From Arachnia propionica (GTDB lineage Bacteria > Actinomycetota > Actinomycetes > Propionibacteriales > Propionibacteriaceae), in contig PDSD01000039.1 of assembly GCA_002748325.1 (NCBI GenBank), forward strand, positions 1-64,000: a stretch of DNA of 64,000 nt, in the 5' to 3' direction. The position numbers and the translations under genes were made by a program. Positions 1 through 12,090 of the stretch are shown here, piece after piece. The notes beneath the pieces are model-generated. The model searched no databases. It was not told the DNA's origin and worked only from the letters and a program-made list of their open reading frames with translations. Each line of letters starts with the position of its first letter. The stretch's first letter is position 1.

Positions 1-1
1 C

Positions 2-1622
<1,621 letters not shown>

Positions 1623-1626
<4 letters not shown>

Positions 1627-2537
1627 TCGCGGCGCCGCAGCCGCAGATCCGCCAGCAGCTTGGGTAGCCGCCGGTCGATTCGCCGCGGCAAGATCGTCAG
1701 TACCAGCGCAGAAACCACGAGCAGGCCACCGCCGATTACCGCGACCGTGAGCGGCTCAAAGCCGAAGCTGATGGCGAAGACCGCGCCCCACACCGGCTCC
1801 GAACACAAAATGATGGCGCTGGCCACCGGCGCCACGTAGCTTTGCGCCCAGCTCTGCAGAAACAGCGTGACTGCCCCAGCCACGATCCCCAGGAACGCCA
1901 CCTGGGCCCAATCGATGGCGGTAGCCGGCAGTTCCACATTCACGAAGGGAGCGACGATCAGCGCCGCAACCGCGCCACTCAGCCCCTGCATCAGCGTCAA
2001 GCCACGGTAGGTGTTACTGCGTGCCCAGCGCCCCAGCAGCACGATATGGGAGGCGAACGCGACAGCCGATAGCAGCGTCAGGCCAGCGCCGAACCCGAAC
2101 TCGGCGTCCATCTCGCCATGCCCAGTGGACAGCACTGCGATGCCGACGATCGTCATTCCCACCGCTAGCCAGGCGATGTTTGGCAGCCGCGTGCGCAGCA
2201 CCACAGCCGAGATTAGGGCGGTGAACACCACGTAGCTGGCGGTGATGAAGCCGGACAGCGACGGCGGGGTGTAATCCAAGCCGACCATTTGCAGCGTCAG
2301 ACCGGTGTTGAAGATCAGGCCAAGAATGATGCCCTTCGCCATGGTGCGTTTGTTCATGCGCAGGTAGCCGGGGAAAGCCAGCAGCAGCACAACTCCGGCC
2401 AGCACAAGTCTTACCACCAGCACACTTGCCGGGGTCATCGTTTCGTAGGCGTTCTTACCGACGACGACGGTAGAACCCCACGTGATCGCAGCAAACAATA
2501 GGGCTGCGGTAGGAAGAAGTCGACCCCTTGGTGCCAC
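1623..2537 (-). CDS. EamA/DMT-family transporter
   Basis: Multiple hydrophobic helices, EamA-like repeats (AAITWGSTVVVGK; LCSEPVWGAVFA). Confidence 0.85.
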
Positions 2538-2557
2538 CCGAACAGCCTACCTGAAGG

Positions 2558-4696
2558 CTACGAAACAAACAGCTTCACGGTGGTGCCCTCGGCGACACTA
2601 GTGCCCGCCGCAGGGTCGGTGCGAATAGCGATATTCAGCGGCTGCGGGAAGGGGGTCTCATAGACGATTTCGACCTCCAGCCCCAATGATTTCAGTTTGT
2701 TGGTCGCGACCTCGAGGCGGTCATATTGCACGTCGGGAATCTCCACCATCACCGGCCCCAGCGAGCTGACTAGCGCAACGGTGTCGCCGCGATGCAGCGT
2801 TCCCGTGTTGGGTTTCTGCGAAATGATCAAGTCCTTGGCGACGGTGCGGGAATGCTCCTGGCTTAGCTTCACCACGAATCCCAGTTTTTCCAGCGCAGCC
2901 TTCGCCTCGGCGGTGGGCTTGCCGGTGTAGTCGGTTACCTTGATGGGCTCGGGGCCCTTGGAGACCACCACGTCCACTTTGGTGTCACGGGGCAGCGGTG
3001 CATCGACTTCTTCCGAAGCGGAAACGACTACCCCCGCAGGAACCTTTTCGTCCCAAGCCTCCTTGGTGGCGCCGAGCTTGAGATTGCGGGCGGCCAGCTC
3101 TGCCTTGGCCTGATCCAGCGTAAGTCCGACCACCTCCGGCATGGCAAAGCGTTCCGGCCCCAACGACATCGTGATCGACACCGTCTCGTTGCGCAGCAAC
3201 CGAGTACCGGCCTTCGGGTCGCTGCTGATGACCAGGCCCTTGGCCACTTCCTCGGAATAGGCGGTCGTGGTGGTGAGCTGCAGGTCATTGGCCGCTGCCG
3301 CCTCGGTTGCTTCTGCTTCGCTGAGTTGGGCCAAGCTAGGCACGGTGGTGTAGCGCCCCTCGGTCCACCACCAGCCGAAGGCACCGGCAGCGGCCAGCAC
3401 TGCCAGCAGCAGCACCGCTAAAGCTGCGATGCGACGACGGCGCCGGCGATGGATTGGATCGCTGGACAGCTTAAACCCGGCTAGCGGGGGAGTGCTTGGG
3501 CTGCGCGGCACCGGGTCGGCCGCGCTCGGTGCGATGGGCCGGGCCCCAGCCGTCACCGGACGTGCCTGCCGGGTGAACCGTGGCTGCCAGCTTTGGTCTG
3601 CCTGCGTCGTCGGCCGCATAGGTTCGATTGTTGTTGATGAAGCCTGCGGCGGGGAATCTATTGCCGAGTTGCTGATCTCGCTAGGGGAGGCAGCGGAGCG
3701 AGCCGACCCGGTTCCTGGCCGAGGCCGGGCCGGCGGAATCTGCGATATCGGCTGGGTCAGCGCATCATCGGCGTCTGGTATGGGCCGGATCGTTGCGGCA
3801 AAACCGGGGGCATCAGCTGCGGGGTCTCGGCTCAAGCGGCGACGAATCTCACGAACCAGCTTCAGCATGGCCGTGCCGTCCGCAATCCGCCGCTCAGGAT
3901 TGCGGGCGGTGCAGGCAGCGACGAAGGCATCCACATAGTCGGGGATGACCCAGCTAGTTTTGCCGCGCTCGGCCAGCCGCTTGGAAGGCGGCTCCACGTC
4001 AACGTTCACGTGGCGGTAGGCGATCTGATAGTTGTTTTCGCCGGTGTGGGGCTTGGAGCCAGTCAGCATCTCGAACACGACGATGCCCGTCGAGTACACG
4101 TCGCTGCGGGAGTCCGGCCGCGAATGGGTGACCAGCTCCGGTGGCAAGTAGCTCGCGGTTCCCACCAGCACGCCAGTAGCGGTCATTTGTGGTGCCTCGG
4201 TCAGCCGCGCCAGCCCGAAGTCGGCGACCTTCACCTTGTCGGTGGAGGAGATCAGCACGTTCTCAGGTTTGATGTCGCGATGCACCAGCCCGATCTCGTG
4301 CGCCGCCGCGAGGGCGGCAACGATCGGGTCGAGCAGCTCAAAGACGCGCTCGGGCGGCATGGCGCCCTCCCTGCCGATGCGGCGGCGCAGCGTCTCGCCG
4401 TCGATAAACTCCATGACGATGTAGGGCCTACCTTGTGCGGTTCCCTGATCGAAAATGCCAACCACGGCTGGATGCATGATGGTTGCGGCGGCCCTAGCCT
4501 CGCGATCAAACTTGGCTGTCAGCTCATCGTCGTCGCCCAGATCGCTGCGCATGATCTTCACCGCGGCGATGCGTTCTAGCCGTAGATCGCGCGCCCGGTA
4601 GACGGTGGCCATCCCGCCGCGGGCCAACTTGGCGAGGATTTCGTAGCGGTCATCAAGAACAGCGCCGACCATTGGGTCGTAGGTGCTGCTACTCAT
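2558..4696 (-). CDS. Serine/threonine protein kinase with C-terminal PASTA repeats (PknL-like by synteny)
   Basis: Kinase motifs (GGMATVYRARD, HRDIKPENVL, DFGLARL), one TM segment, several PASTA-like repeats. Confidence 0.93.
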   Translation of the reverse strand: MSSSTYDPMVGAVLDDRYEILAKLARGGMATVYRARDLRLERIAAVKIMRSDLGDDDELTAKFDREARAAATIMHPAVVGIFDQGTAQGRPYIVMEFIDGETLRRRIGREGAMPPERVFELLDPIVAALAAAHEIGLVHRDIKPENVLISSTDKVKVADFGLARLTEAPQMTATGVLVGTASYLPPELVTHSRPDSRSDVYSTGIVVFEMLTGSKPHTGENNYQIAYRHVNVDVEPPSKRLAERGKTSWVIPDYVDAFVAACTARNPERRIADGTAMLKLVREIRRRLSRDPAADAPGFAATIRPIPDADDALTQPISQIPPARPRPGTGSARSAASPSEISNSAIDSPPQASSTTIEPMRPTTQADQSWQPRFTRQARPVTAGARPIAPSAADPVPRSPSTPPLAGFKLSSDPIHRRRRRRIAALAVLLLAVLAAAGAFGWWWTEGRYTTVPSLAQLSEAEATEAAAANDLQLTTTTAYSEEVAKGLVISSDPKAGTRLLRNETVSITMSLGPERFAMPEVVGLTLDQAKAELAARNLKLGATKEAWDEKVPAGVVVSASEEVDAPLPRDTKVDVVVSKGPEPIKVTDYTGKPTAEAKAALEKLGFVVKLSQEHSRTVAKDLIISQKPNTGTLHRGDTVALVSSLGPVMVEIPDVQYDRLEVATNKLKSLGLEVEIVYETPFPQPLNIAIRTDPAAGTSVAEGTTVKLFVS

Positions 4697-4827
4697 GACT
4701 CACCTGCTGTCTTGGGGAAGAAAAGACTGGTCGGCCAGCAGACTGATTCTAAACAGTATTCTCGCCCAGCCGCCGCCATCCTGCTCGGCGAGTCTGGATT
4801 CGGCACCCGTGGCACTACCCTTAGAGC

Positions 4828-5475
4828 GTGACCATTCTTGTGGGATTGCCTGCCCGGTTGCGGTTGGCCAGATTGGCGGCGGTGGTGTCGTCCAATCAGG
4901 TCACGCCCGCATTGCTCGATGCTGGGATCGACTTGCTGGTGTTGGCTGATTCTGGCGACCCAGCCCAGGATGCCGAGGAGTTTCAGCGGCTGCGGCGAAG
5001 CCGCCGGCGCTCGCCGCTGCTGGCGTGTGCTAATCCGGAAGCCGCCAAGCTAGCCAAGGCCGACATCGTGCAGTTGGCGGCGCAGCCTCGCTGGCGACTC
5101 GGTGGCTACCCGCGCGGTCACCAGCACGGGCTGGTGGGCTGCGAGGTGCGCGCGAGTTGGCAGCTGCGTTGGCCTGGCGCAGCCGTGGACTACCTGTTCG
5201 TCGGCCCGAACCCGACTCCGGTAGCCATCAAGCTGGCCCTGTCACACCAGCCGGTGTTTGCTACCGGTTCGCTACCATGGTTTGCCTATGGCGAGTTCGA
5301 CGAGGCCGCAGCCGCGGCGCTGATCACCCAAGGGGTAGGCCGGATCGCATTGAGCGCAACAGCGCTCGCTGCCAGCAGCGACCCGCCACGGCTGTTGCGT
5401 GAGCTGAACAAGCTGCTAGCCGATGCGTGGCGCAGCGAGGCTGCTCGCAGCTACCGGCTCGCAGTACTTGGCTGA
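4828..5475 (+). CDS. Thiamine phosphate synthase (ThiE/TenI)-like protein, divergent
   Basis: TIM-barrel-like ThiE pattern (LRLARLAAVV.., GCEVRASWQL, VDYLFVGPNPTP, VFATGSL); canonical catalytic motifs weak. Confidence 0.5.
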   Translation: MTILVGLPARLRLARLAAVVSSNQVTPALLDAGIDLLVLADSGDPAQDAEEFQRLRRSRRRSPLLACANPEAAKLAKADIVQLAAQPRWRLGGYPRGHQHGLVGCEVRASWQLRWPGAAVDYLFVGPNPTPVAIKLALSHQPVFATGSLPWFAYGEFDEAAAAALITQGVGRIALSATALAASSDPPRLLRELNKLLADAWRSEAARSYRLAVLG

Positions 5476-7784
5476 ACGCTGCGGCGCTGCACTTGCCAGA
5501 CCAGTTCCGCCAGGCCGGCGGCGATGACCCCGGCCGCCAGGCCGAACAACATCGCGGGCTGATTCGAGAGGTCTAGGCCCAACAACTTTTGCGACGTCGG
5601 CCAGTAGAACAGGGCGATGTAGAAGACGTAGGCGAAGACCACGAGGCCGCCGCGCCAAGTGTGCAGCGGGCGGGCGACGATTGCCAGCACCCAGCAGGCC
5701 GCGATCAGCAGCGCAGCCAGGCTGGCGGTGGCGGCTTGGGCCTGCAGCGCGGCGTTGGCGGCGCCGAAGCCGCGAACCGACACATAGGTGGCGACGGTGG
5801 CTGCCGCGACCAGCAGCCCGCTCGGAACGCTCAGCCGTAGCACGCGCCCCACGAAACCGGGACGGGCCCGATCGTTGTTCGGCGCGAGGCTAAGCAAAAA
5901 CGCGGGGATTCCGATAGTGAACCAGCCGACGATGGTCAGCTGCAGCGGCAGGAACGGGTTGGGCAGGCCCATCAGGCTGACTGTCAGCGCCATTGTGGCG
6001 GCGTACACGGTCTTGGTTAGGAACAGTTTGGCGACCCGCTCGATGTTGCCGATGACGCGCCGTCCCTCGCCCAGCAGCGGCGGCAGCGAAGCGAACTGGT
6101 CGTCAAGCAGCACGACCTGGGCGGCGTTGCGGGACGCGGCGGAGCCGGAGCCCATGGCAACACCGAGGTCGGCCGCCTTGATCGCCAGCACGTCGTTTAC
6201 GCCGTCGCCGAGCATGGCCACGTGCGAACCGTCGTGCTGGATGGCGTGGACGATCCGGCGCTTTTGTTCTGGGGTGACCCGGCCGATCACCGAGGCCTGG
6301 TTGAGTTGCTGCTGCAGCTGCTCTTCGTCGTCGGGCAGGGTGCCCGCGTTGACGGCGACTACGTCGCCCATGCCGACCCGCGTCGCCACCGCCGCCACAC
6401 TCGCCGGGTCGTCGCCCGAAAGCACCTTTACGGCCACATCCTGTTCGGCGAAGAAGTCGAGAGTGTCGGCGGCGTCGGGGCGAATCGCCTGATCCAGCAC
6501 CACCATGGCTGCTGGCTGCGGTTCGCCAGTGGGGGCCTCGTCGGCCAGCAGCAGCACCCGACGGCCGGTCGCGGAAATCTCGCCGGCGCGGTGCAGCACC
6601 TCGCCCGTGGCCAGCCGCTCGGGGGCGCCGAGCAGCCACCGCCCCTGTGCTGCGAAGGTGACCGCTGAATACTGCTTCGCCGAGCTGAACGGGGTGCGGT
6701 CTTCGATCTGCCACGGCTGGGATGGGGACGGATAGCTCTCCTGGATGGCCCGCATAGACGCATTGGGGGCGGGATCGGCTGCGGCCAGGTTGGCGAGCAC
6801 AGCGGCGGCGTCGATGTCGTCGCGCAAGCTGATGAGTTCGCCGAAGTGCAGTTCCGGGGTGGTGAGGGTGCCGGTCTTGTCGGTGCAAACCACGTCGACG
6901 CGGGCTAGCGCCTCAATCGCCGGAAGCTCCTGGATCAGACAATTGCGGCGGCCGAGGCGAACCACACCGACCGCGAAGGCCATCGTCGTCAGCAGCACCA
7001 ACCCCTCGGGCACCATCGGCACCAGTGCAGCCGCCATCCGCAGTACCGACTCCTGCCAGGTCATGCCGGGGCGGGTGAACTGCACCCAGATGGTTAGCAG
7101 GCCAACCGGGACGAGGATGAAGCTGACGACTCGTAAGATCTGGTCGATGCCAGCCCGCAGCTCGGAATGGGCCAACGTGAACCGGGATACTTCAGCGGTG
7201 ATCTGGGCAGCGTAGGCATCCGCCCCGACCTTGGTGGCGCGATAGTAGCCAGCGCCGGATTGGGCGTAGCAGCCGCTTCGCACCTCGGCACCCACCGGTT
7301 TGGGTACCGGCAGCGATTCGCCGGTCAGCATAGACTCGTCCAACTCCAGGCCGTCGGAGGCGACGACCTCACCGTCGACCACTACTTGGTCGCCAGGGTG
7401 CAGGGCGATGATGTCGTCTAGCACCACCTCGTTGCGGTCCAGCTTGCGCAACTCGCCGTCGCGTAGCACCCGGGGGTGCGCCTCGCCCAGCACCACCAGC
7501 CGATCCAGCGTGCGCTTGGCCCGCAACTCCTGGACGATGCCGATGCCGGAGTTCGCGATGATCAGCAGGCCGAAGGCGGCCTGCAGCCAGTGGCCGGTGC
7601 TCATCACGATGACGAATAGCGTGAACAGCATCGCGTTGATGCGGGTAAAGACATTGGCGCTAATGATCTGGCCGACGGTGCGTCCGGAGCGGGGCGGCAG
7701 GTCGTTGGTCTTCCCGGCGGCGACGCGTTCGGCTACCTCGGCGTTGGTCAACCCGCGCAGCTCGGCGCTCAGGCTAGTGGTCAC
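5451..7784 (-). CDS. Cation-translocating P-type ATPase (CtpE-like)
   Basis: DKTGTLT phosphorylation motif, MLTGESLPVPK, MLGDGVNDVLAIKAADLG, TM helices. Confidence 0.93.
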   Translation of the reverse strand: MTTSLSAELRGLTNAEVAERVAAGKTNDLPPRSGRTVGQIISANVFTRINAMLFTLFVIVMSTGHWLQAAFGLLIIANSGIGIVQELRAKRTLDRLVVLGEAHPRVLRDGELRKLDRNEVVLDDIIALHPGDQVVVDGEVVASDGLELDESMLTGESLPVPKPVGAEVRSGCYAQSGAGYYRATKVGADAYAAQITAEVSRFTLAHSELRAGIDQILRVVSFILVPVGLLTIWVQFTRPGMTWQESVLRMAAALVPMVPEGLVLLTTMAFAVGVVRLGRRNCLIQELPAIEALARVDVVCTDKTGTLTTPELHFGELISLRDDIDAAAVLANLAAADPAPNASMRAIQESYPSPSQPWQIEDRTPFSSAKQYSAVTFAAQGRWLLGAPERLATGEVLHRAGEISATGRRVLLLADEAPTGEPQPAAMVVLDQAIRPDAADTLDFFAEQDVAVKVLSGDDPASVAAVATRVGMGDVVAVNAGTLPDDEEQLQQQLNQASVIGRVTPEQKRRIVHAIQHDGSHVAMLGDGVNDVLAIKAADLGVAMGSGSAASRNAAQVVLLDDQFASLPPLLGEGRRVIGNIERVAKLFLTKTVYAATMALTVSLMGLPNPFLPLQLTIVGWFTIGIPAFLLSLAPNNDRARPGFVGRVLRLSVPSGLLVAAATVATYVSVRGFGAANAALQAQAATASLAALLIAACWVLAIVARPLHTWRGGLVVFAYVFYIALFYWPTSQKLLGLDLSNQPAMLFGLAAGVIAAGLAELVWQVQRRSVQPSTASR

Positions 7785-8865
7785 GGCTGGTACTCAATTC
7801 AGCTAGCCGGGTCAGTGCAAGGCGCCCGGGCTCGGACAATTCTAGGTCAGCCAGCGCGGCCATGGCCGTCGCGGTTTCGGTCTCGATCATGGTCTCTACG
7901 CTGGCGACCGCGCCGGTCTCGGTGATGATGTCGCGTGCCTGCGCAAGCTCGGCCTTCGACAACTCGGCGTTACCGAGGTAGCTGTTCAGCCGGTCGTGTT
8001 GGGCCGGGGTGGCTTCGGCCAGCGCAGCCAGCACTAGGAAGGTGCGTTTTCCCTCGCGAATGTCGTCGCCAGCCGGTTTGCCGGTTTTCGCCTCGTCGCC
8101 GAATACCCCCAGGAGGTCGTCTCGTAGCTGGAAGGCGCGCCCTACGCCGGAACCAAATGCCGCCAATCCGGCGATCACCGCGGGGCTCGCGTCGGCCAGG
8201 CTGGCGCCGATCTGAACCGGCCGGGCCACCGAATAGCGCGCCGACTTGTATTCCAGCACTCGGCGGGCGACCTCGTGGGCTTCGGTGAGTGAGGCAGCGC
8301 CCGCCATGCCGTAGGCCGCGGCGATGTCTAGGTATTGCCCGCACATCACCTCGCTGCGCATCCGGCTGAGCTGAGAGCTAGCCAACTGTTTGCCAGGTTG
8401 CGGCAACTCGGCTTGCTCGAACATTTCGACGCTCCACATGCTCAGCACATCGCCAAGCAGGATCGCGGCAGCCTGACCAAAACTAGCCTCGTCGCCGAGG
8501 CCGCCATCGGCGCGATGCTGCGAGGCGTAGTAGACGTGGGCGGCTGGCAGGCCACGCCTGGTGGCCGAGCCGTCGATGATGTCGTCGTGGATCAAAGCCG
8601 AGACGTGCAGCAGATCCAGTGAGGCCGCCGCCTGCACCACCGCCGGAGTGACCTCGCCATTCGCTGCGACGTAAGCCCACAGCGCGAAGGCGGGGCGCAG
8701 CCGCTTGCCGCCAGCGGTGAAGGCGCGGGCCTGCGTCAATATCGGCTCAGCCCCAACGTCCGCGACGAGCTCTCGCTGGCTGGTGAGAAAGGAATCGATG
8801 CTGGCAGCAAACTCCGATAGCAGTTCTTTGCCGAGGGGACGATGGGGATCCAGAACTAGCGGCAT
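7774..8865 (-). CDS. Polyprenyl diphosphate synthase family (IdsA-like)
   Basis: Asp-rich motifs HDDIIDGSATRRG and LRDDLLGVFGDEAKTGKPAGDD. Confidence 0.92.
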   Translation of the reverse strand: MPLVLDPHRPLGKELLSEFAASIDSFLTSQRELVADVGAEPILTQARAFTAGGKRLRPAFALWAYVAANGEVTPAVVQAAASLDLLHVSALIHDDIIDGSATRRGLPAAHVYYASQHRADGGLGDEASFGQAAAILLGDVLSMWSVEMFEQAELPQPGKQLASSQLSRMRSEVMCGQYLDIAAAYGMAGAASLTEAHEVARRVLEYKSARYSVARPVQIGASLADASPAVIAGLAAFGSGVGRAFQLRDDLLGVFGDEAKTGKPAGDDIREGKRTFLVLAALAEATPAQHDRLNSYLGNAELSKAELAQARDIITETGAVASVETMIETETATAMAALADLELSEPGRLALTRLAELSTSRDH

Positions 8866-8903
8866 GGTTACACCCTAGTTGGCTTTGCTCTTATCCTGGA
8901 CAT

Positions 8904-9791
8904 ATGCTGCCGCGAACCGTCACCGAGGTACTGGACCAGGCGCAGGGGCCAACCCTGTCTTTTGAGTTTTTCCCGCCCCGCACCGATGAACAAGAAACCG
9001 CGCTGTGGGACACGGTGAGCCAACTAACCAGGTTCAGCCCGGACTTCGTTTCGGTCACCTATGGCGCCAACGGCTCGACCCGCGATCGCACCCTGGACGC
9101 GACCAGGCAACTAGCCGCAGACCCCGACACGCCACTAACGGTGGGCCACATCACCGCGGCCGGGCAGTCGCGAGCGGAAGTGATCGAGACGCTACGGGCC
9201 TACTACGACACTGGGGTACGAAACATCTTGGCGGTCCGCGGTGACCCGCCGGGCGGCCCCGGCCAGCCCTGGCAGCCCCATCCCGACGGGCTGGCAACTG
9301 CGCTGGAACTGGTCGAGCTGGTTAGGAACACGGGGGACTTCAGCGTCGGCGTGGCCGCCTTCCCGGTACCGCATCAGCCCCAGAACGACGCCGACTTGGA
9401 TGCCCGGTTGTTGGTGGATAAAGCCAAGGCCGGGGCGCAGTTCGCGGTCTCACAGTTGTTTTTCGACGCCGCCGAATACCTTTCGATGGTCGAGCGGGTA
9501 CGCGAACGCGGCTGCGAGATCCCCATTTTCGCGGGCATCATGCCACTTACCTCGATCAGCCAGATCAACCGATTCTCTGCCCTGATCGGCTCCGAGCTGC
9601 CGCGCGGCCTGGTAGCACAACTAGAAGCTGCCGCCGACAACCCGGCCCGGGTGCGCGAGATCGGCATCGCCCACGCTGTGCAGGTGTGCAGTGAGGTACT
9701 CGAAGGCGGTGCCCCCGGCCTGCAGTTCTTCACAATGAACCGCTCGAAGGCTACCCAAGAAGTGATCGCCAGGCTGCCGTGGTATCGGTGA
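8904..9791 (+). CDS. metF: 5,10-methylenetetrahydrofolate reductase
   Basis: SFEFFPPRT, VSVTYGANGSTRDRT, AVRGDPPG, FAVSQLFFD, IFAGIMPLTS. Confidence 0.95.
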   Translation: MLPRTVTEVLDQAQGPTLSFEFFPPRTDEQETALWDTVSQLTRFSPDFVSVTYGANGSTRDRTLDATRQLAADPDTPLTVGHITAAGQSRAEVIETLRAYYDTGVRNILAVRGDPPGGPGQPWQPHPDGLATALELVELVRNTGDFSVGVAAFPVPHQPQNDADLDARLLVDKAKAGAQFAVSQLFFDAAEYLSMVERVRERGCEIPIFAGIMPLTSISQINRFSALIGSELPRGLVAQLEAAADNPARVREIGIAHAVQVCSEVLEGGAPGLQFFTMNRSKATQEVIARLPWYR

Positions 9792-11937
9792 TATCAAGCG
9801 CGGTTAGCCGCTGAGTGGCCCGGGTTAGGGCCACATAAAGGGCACGCTCGCCCCCGGCCGCCTCCTCGATTATCTCGTCTGGCGACAGGACCAACACGCC
9901 GTCGTACTCCAGCCCCTTAGACTGCAGCGCCGTGACGACGAGCAGTCGCTCATCTAGTTCGCGCAGCCGCTCGTCTTGCATGATGAGCGTGGTGGTCTCG
10001 GTCAACCTGGACGGCGGGCACACTATGCCAACGGTGCCTTGCACCTGCCCGGCGAGGCTGAGCACCTCAGCCCGGATGCTCGCCGCCCGGTCAGCCACAG
10101 TGGTGGTAACCAGCTTCGGTTCGATCCCAGTTCGGCGGACGGCATGGGGCAAGTCGGCCCCGGCGTCAACCCGGGAGATGACAGTTCCGGCTAGATCGAA
10201 GATTTCCTTGGGGGAGCGGTAGTTGGTGCTGAGAACGAAGCGGCGCTCTAGATTCTTTCCGATCAGTTCGGCCAGCGCTTGCTCGGTTTCGGCTTGATTC
10301 GGATATGAGGTTTGGGCGGGGTCGCCGACGATCGTCCAGGACGCCTGCGGGCCGCGGCGACGCAACATTCGCCACTGCATCGGGGTGATGTCTTGGCCCT
10401 CGTCCACCAAGATATGGGCGAAAGCTGTGTGCGGTTCGATTGAGTTGTCGAAGTTGCGGCCATCGTGCAGCCGGTCGGAGGTGGTGACCAGCTCGGCTCC
10501 CTCGGGCAGGTCTAGGAACAGCGACTCCTCTTGCGGCTCGTCTTGGGGCTCCGGGCCGAGCATTTCCGCCAATTCGTCCAGCAGAGCCATGTCGGCTACC
10601 GACCAACCAGTCACTTCGTCAGCGATGTCCAGCCAGCCGTAGGAATCGGCCAAGGCAGCCTGCTCCGACGCCGACAGATTCGGGGCCACGTTGCGGACTA
10701 GCTGCGGGTCGGTCAGTCGGGCCAACACCTGTTGCGCGTTGAGCGGGGGCCACCAGGCATTCATGAACATCGACAGCGCGGCGTGTTCGCTGATGAGTTC
10801 ATCTCGTTCCTCGGGATCCAGATCGACGTCGGCTGGGAACTTAGCGCTTAATGCAGCGACGACGAGCGCGTGAGCCTGCTCGCGGCCCTGGTTTAGCCGG
10901 GTGCTAGCCAAGACCTGGTCACGAATGGCGGCCAGCTCGGTGGCGTTAAGGCTAAGCACCTCGCCCTTGACGGTGACGCGAACCTGCTGTTCGGCGTCGA
11001 CTAGGGGCAGTCGAACCAGTTTGCGCAGCACCGGCAGCATCCGACGGCTGCCTTTGATGCTGGCCGCGACCGCATCGTCGTGGCGTTCGGAGCCGGTGCC
11101 CAACACGTCGGTGGCGACCGAGCCGATGGAGCGCAGCGTGACGGATTCCTCACCCAGGCTGGGCAACACCCGCTCGATGTAGTTCATGAACACGGCTGAG
11201 GGGCCGACGACTAGCACGCCGCCGCGTTCCAGTCGGGTGCGGTGGGTGTAAAGCAGGTAGGCGGCGCGGTGCAACGCAACCACGGTCTTGCCAGTTCCAG
11301 GGCCGCCAGCGATGATCGTCACGCCTTGGTAGGGTGCCCGGATCGCTTCGTCCTGCTCGGCCTGGATCGTGGCCACAATGTCGCGCATGGTGTGGCCACG
11401 AGCCCGGCTGATCGCAGCCATCAGCGCACCTTCGCCGAAAATCGGCAGCTCGGTGTTGGCGCTCGCGTCCAACAGATCGTCTTCAATGCCGATCACTTGG
11501 TCGTCGCGGCAGCGAAGCACCCGGCGGCGGATCACGTTCATCGGATTGGCTGGGGTGGCTCGGTAGAAGGGCTCGGCGGCGGGCGCCCGCCAGTCGATGA
11601 CTAGCGGTTCGTAGTCCTCATCGCGTACTCCGAGTCGGCCAACGTAGCGGATCTCGGTGTCAACCAGGTCCAGCCGCCCGAACACTAGGCCCTCGTGTTC
11701 GGCATCCAGGATTGCTAGCCTACGGGCAGCCTGGTAGGCGAAAGCGTCGCGCTCGAACAAGGCGGTGCCGTCTTCTTCGCGCACGAACGCGGTCCGGTCT
11801 GTTTGAAATATCGCTTGGCCAGTTTCAGCTAGCGATTTCGCGCTCTTTGTCGCAGCGGTCAAGTGTCGATAGACGGAGTCTATGTGGGTTTGTTCCATTG
11901 CGATTTCGCGCCGCAGATCAGCTTGCGAGGTGCTCAA
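9751..11937 (-). CDS. helD: HelD-like RNA polymerase-recycling ATPase (UvrD/Rep-like fold)
   Basis: N-terminal HelD region (YVGRLGVRDEDYEPLVIDWRAPAAEPFYRAT), Walker A GGPGTGKTVVALHRAAYLLY, VDEGQDITPMQWRML, ALYVALTRATQRL. Confidence 0.9.
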   Translation of the reverse strand: MSTSQADLRREIAMEQTHIDSVYRHLTAATKSAKSLAETGQAIFQTDRTAFVREEDGTALFERDAFAYQAARRLAILDAEHEGLVFGRLDLVDTEIRYVGRLGVRDEDYEPLVIDWRAPAAEPFYRATPANPMNVIRRRVLRCRDDQVIGIEDDLLDASANTELPIFGEGALMAAISRARGHTMRDIVATIQAEQDEAIRAPYQGVTIIAGGPGTGKTVVALHRAAYLLYTHRTRLERGGVLVVGPSAVFMNYIERVLPSLGEESVTLRSIGSVATDVLGTGSERHDDAVAASIKGSRRMLPVLRKLVRLPLVDAEQQVRVTVKGEVLSLNATELAAIRDQVLASTRLNQGREQAHALVVAALSAKFPADVDLDPEERDELISEHAALSMFMNAWWPPLNAQQVLARLTDPQLVRNVAPNLSASEQAALADSYGWLDIADEVTGWSVADMALLDELAEMLGPEPQDEPQEESLFLDLPEGAELVTTSDRLHDGRNFDNSIEPHTAFAHILVDEGQDITPMQWRMLRRRGPQASWTIVGDPAQTSYPNQAETEQALAELIGKNLERRFVLSTNYRSPKEIFDLAGTVISRVDAGADLPHAVRRTGIEPKLVTTTVADRAASIRAEVLSLAGQVQGTVGIVCPPSRLTETTTLIMQDERLRELDERLLVVTALQSKGLEYDGVLVLSPDEIIEEAAGGERALYVALTRATQRLTALDITDTTAAWRSLLG

Positions 11938-12000
11938 GGGGCTCCATCCTGGTAAAAGAGTGACGCTCTAGTCTACCCGTCCAGCCAGCTGTTTGCTTAG

Positions 12001-12030
12001 CGTTGGGCAAGCTGCGGCTGCAGCCCAACG
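12001..12030. promoter_or_regulatory. Inverted repeat in helD/dsbA-like divergent intergenic region
   Basis: CGTTGGGC ... GCCCAACG perfect 8-bp arms, with GCTGC/GCAGC as nested inner arms. Confidence 0.5.
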
Positions 12031-12090
12031 GAGCGACAATGCGAAAAATGCTGGCAACCGGGTACCCTCGGTTGGGAAACGGAGGCATTG

